Assembly (NCBI GenBank): GCA_034114085.1
Contig: JAXEWB010000002.1
Location: forward strand, 62,001-126,000
Source: Spiro-02 sp034114085
Lineage (GTDB): Bacteria > Spirochaetota > Spirochaetia > Sphaerochaetales > Sphaerochaetaceae
Length of the DNA stretch: 64,000 nt
Direction: 5' to 3'
In this document: one piece after another, positions 62,273 to 64,000 of the stretch
Position numbering within the stretch: the stretch's first letter is position 1
Layout: each line of letters opens with the position of its first letter
Made by a program: the position numbers and the translations under genes
The notes under the pieces: model-generated
What the model saw: the letters and a program-made list of their open reading frames with translations, nothing else
The model's database searches: none
What the model was told of the DNA's origin: nothing

Positions 62273-64000
62273 TTACTTGTCCTTGTACTGTTGTGCAACT
62301 ACAAAGCGCTTGATTTTCTTGGTACTTGTCATTTCCATCGGCTCACTGACGACAGTTACCTTGGATATCTTCTTATATGCTTGCAATTCCTTGTTGACCT
62401 CTTCAATGATTTCATTCATGCGGGCCTGAATCGCCTTGGCTGCGTCAACTGCGTCGGGGTTTTCCTTGGCCACTTCTGAACGATACTTTTCAGCGGGATA
62501 GATCAAGGCGCGGATGCCCTCGCTCCTGGTCTTCGCATCTACGACATAGCCGATCACGCAGATCTGGTCGATTTCATTGTACAGCTGGAAGTGGTCTTCG
62601 ATTTCTTCTGGGAATACGTTCTTGCCGCCTTCCGTGACAATGACGTTTTTCGCACGACCTGTCAGATACAGGTAGTTATTTGAATCTAGATGGCCGACAT
62701 CTCCGGTATTGAGCCAACCGTCGGCATCCAGCACTTCCGCCGTCGCCTCGGGATTGTTGTAGTACCCCTGCATTACCATGGAGCCACGTACATATGCGAT
62801 ACCGTTGCCGTCGGAATCGGGATTGACGATCTTCATCTCTACGCCGGGGATGATTTTTCCAACGGAGGTTTCGATATATGCGTCAATCGGATTGAGGTTG
62901 ATGATCGGGCTGGTCTCGGTCAGGCCGTATCCTTGGACGAAATCGATGCCCAGTTCGTTGAACATCTTGAATGTGGACGCAGGAAGCGGTCCGCCGCCAC
63001 AGATGCAGATGCGATTGTTCTCCAAGGAGAGGTTTTTCAGCAGAAAACCGAACATCTTCTTGCCTGGATTGACCTTGAAGACCTTCTTTATGAAACCGGA
63101 AATTCCCATCAAGCCACGGATCAGCCCGTAGACGAGGATTCCCTTTTTCCGCACGCCTTCCATCAGGGCCGCGATCATCTTGTTGAAAAGCATCGGAACG
63201 GCGAGGAACATGGTTACTTGACCTTCTCGCAACTCTTTCAGGACTTGGCTGATTACGAGCTTCTTGCCGAACACGATTCCCGCGCCGACGCTGATAGCCT
63301 CAATAAAGACGGCCAGCATGGTGTACGCATGGTGAATCGGAAGAATCGCATAGAATGTGTCGGTGCTGAAGATGTTCATGTTGCCCTGCGCCTGATAACA
63401 GTCGCTGACAAGGTTCTTATGGGTGAGCATGACTCCTTTCGGCGTTCCTGTCGTGCCGCTGGTGAACAGAATGGCGGCAAGGTCGTTTTCAGACGCCTTC
63501 GTTCGGGGCAGTTCCTCAGAAATCTGATGGTCAAGGATATAGTTCCCGCCATTGGGTTCGAGACAGATCTTTTCCTTCAGCCCGACGGAACCGTTGGTAT
63601 CCACTCGGTTGATTCTGTCCGCGTCGATAAACAGTCTGGAGACGCCTGCGAACGACATCAATTTTTCCAGTTCATCGTCATGGAGGGAAATGTCAAGGGG
63701 GACGATGGTCGCCCCCGCGAACAGGACGGCGAGATACGCGATCGCCCATTCAGGACTGTTCTTGCCACTGACCGCGATCTTGTCGCCTGCGGTCACTCCC
63801 TGAGAAAGAAGGTAGTTCGCGACGCCCTTGATCGTTGACAATGCCTCTGTATAGGTAAACTGCAACGGCTTGGGGACGAATGCGCGGAAACACATGTTTT
63901 CCGGGTATCTCTTGCAGGTTATCTCGAACATCTCGGGAACGGTCGGCCATTCTCCGTCAAAATATTTTCCCTTGTATTCGGCTAGGAATCTCCAAGGCAT
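62273..64000 (-). CDS. AMP-forming acyl-CoA ligase (start at window edge)
   Basis: 575 residues visible, with an ATG exactly at the right edge; an upstream start cannot be excluded. P-loop LFTSGTTGTPKGVMLTHKN near residue 180, GYGLTETSP near 360 and NTGDVGHLD near 440 identify the ANL superfamily (long-chain fatty acid type). Activates an acyl acid with ATP and CoA. Precedes yhbY on the same strand. Confidence 0.9.
   Translation of the reverse strand: MPWRFLAEYKGKYFDGEWPTVPEMFEITCKRYPENMCFRAFVPKPLQFTYTEALSTIKGVANYLLSQGVTAGDKIAVSGKNSPEWAIAYLAVLFAGATIVPLDISLHDDELEKLMSFAGVSRLFIDADRINRVDTNGSVGLKEKICLEPNGGNYILDHQISEELPRTKASENDLAAILFTSGTTGTPKGVMLTHKNLVSDCYQAQGNMNIFSTDTFYAILPIHHAYTMLAVFIEAISVGAGIVFGKKLVISQVLKELREGQVTMFLAVPMLFNKMIAALMEGVRKKGILVYGLIRGLMGISGFIKKVFKVNPGKKMFGFLLKNLSLENNRICICGGGPLPASTFKMFNELGIDFVQGYGLTETSPIINLNPIDAYIETSVGKIIPGVEMKIVNPDSDGNGIAYVRGSMVMQGYYNNPEATAEVLDADGWLNTGDVGHLDSNNYLYLTGRAKNVIVTEGGKNVFPEEIEDHFQLYNEIDQICVIGYVVDAKTRSEGIRALIYPAEKYRSEVAKENPDAVDAAKAIQARMNEIIEEVNKELQAYKKISKVTVVSEPMEMTSTKKIKRFVVAQQYKDK

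Noticed and set aside
1..64000. tRNA genes
   Set aside because: No sequence with the T-arm GTTCGAATC pattern and a matching acceptor stem was found by eye; a covariance scan would settle this.

Overview
The window looks like a chromosome segment of a diderm, gut- or sediment-type anaerobe, most plausibly a spirochaete of the Sphaerochaeta type. This is inference: there is a secreted FadL/porin-like protein with an exported N-terminus, Mur and Ddl genes, a TSCPD-domain protein, and housekeeping genes in moderately GC-rich DNA. No rRNA or tRNA gene was seen, so the assignment is not proven. There is no phage and no intact insertion sequence.

Layout. 1-3.7 kb: the FAD subunit (5' end cut by the window edge) and the large molybdopterin subunit of an XdhD/'probable selenate reductase' type molybdenum hydroxylase. 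3.9-9.5 kb: an AT-rich island with five small Cys-rich peptides, a membrane-anchored LuxR-type regulator, a radical SAM/SPASM enzyme with a PqqD-like N-terminus and an ABC exporter. This reads as a ribosomally made, post-translationally modified peptide (RiPP) system and is the most novel feature here. 9.7-18.3 kb: the purine locus resumes with the carbamoyltransferase ygeW, two NCS2/AzgA-type purine permeases and adenine deaminase. Between them lie an MBL-like protein under a twin-operator promoter and a small DUF4190-type membrane protein.

18.5-28.5 kb: a FecCD-type metal or oxyanion importer whose binding-protein gene (27.4-28.5 kb) is separated from its permease and ATPase (18.5-20.3 kb). 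What separates them is a self-contained cassette: a GntR regulator, two 2-hydroxyacid dehydrogenases of opposite families, an HpcH aldolase and a TctABC tripartite transporter. A direct repeat, GCAAC-N5-GCAAC, lies 77-113 bp upstream of ygeW, azgA and the binding-protein gene, in the same orientation each time. It suggests one regulon joining purine catabolism to this importer, perhaps through molybdenum supply.

28.9-41.2 kb: proA, proB, a GT-like gene, a cell-wall amidase, pncB, serS, proC, trmL, a GyrI-like protein, uppP and a hypothetical gene; proline synthesis is complete. 41.9-45.0 kb: a sugar ABC importer without its own ATPase. 45.3-50.8 kb: a Fic remnant, then a TetR-MFS-FtsX-ATPase efflux operon under a 27-bp palindrome. 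50.9-55.4 kb: a C39-like protein, an orphan radical SAM protein, gene remnants and a second MFS exporter. 55.8-64.0 kb: dinB, ddl, murE, a TSCPD protein, the outer-membrane-like protein, a 55-residue zinc ribbon protein, yhbY and an acyl-CoA ligase running to the window edge.
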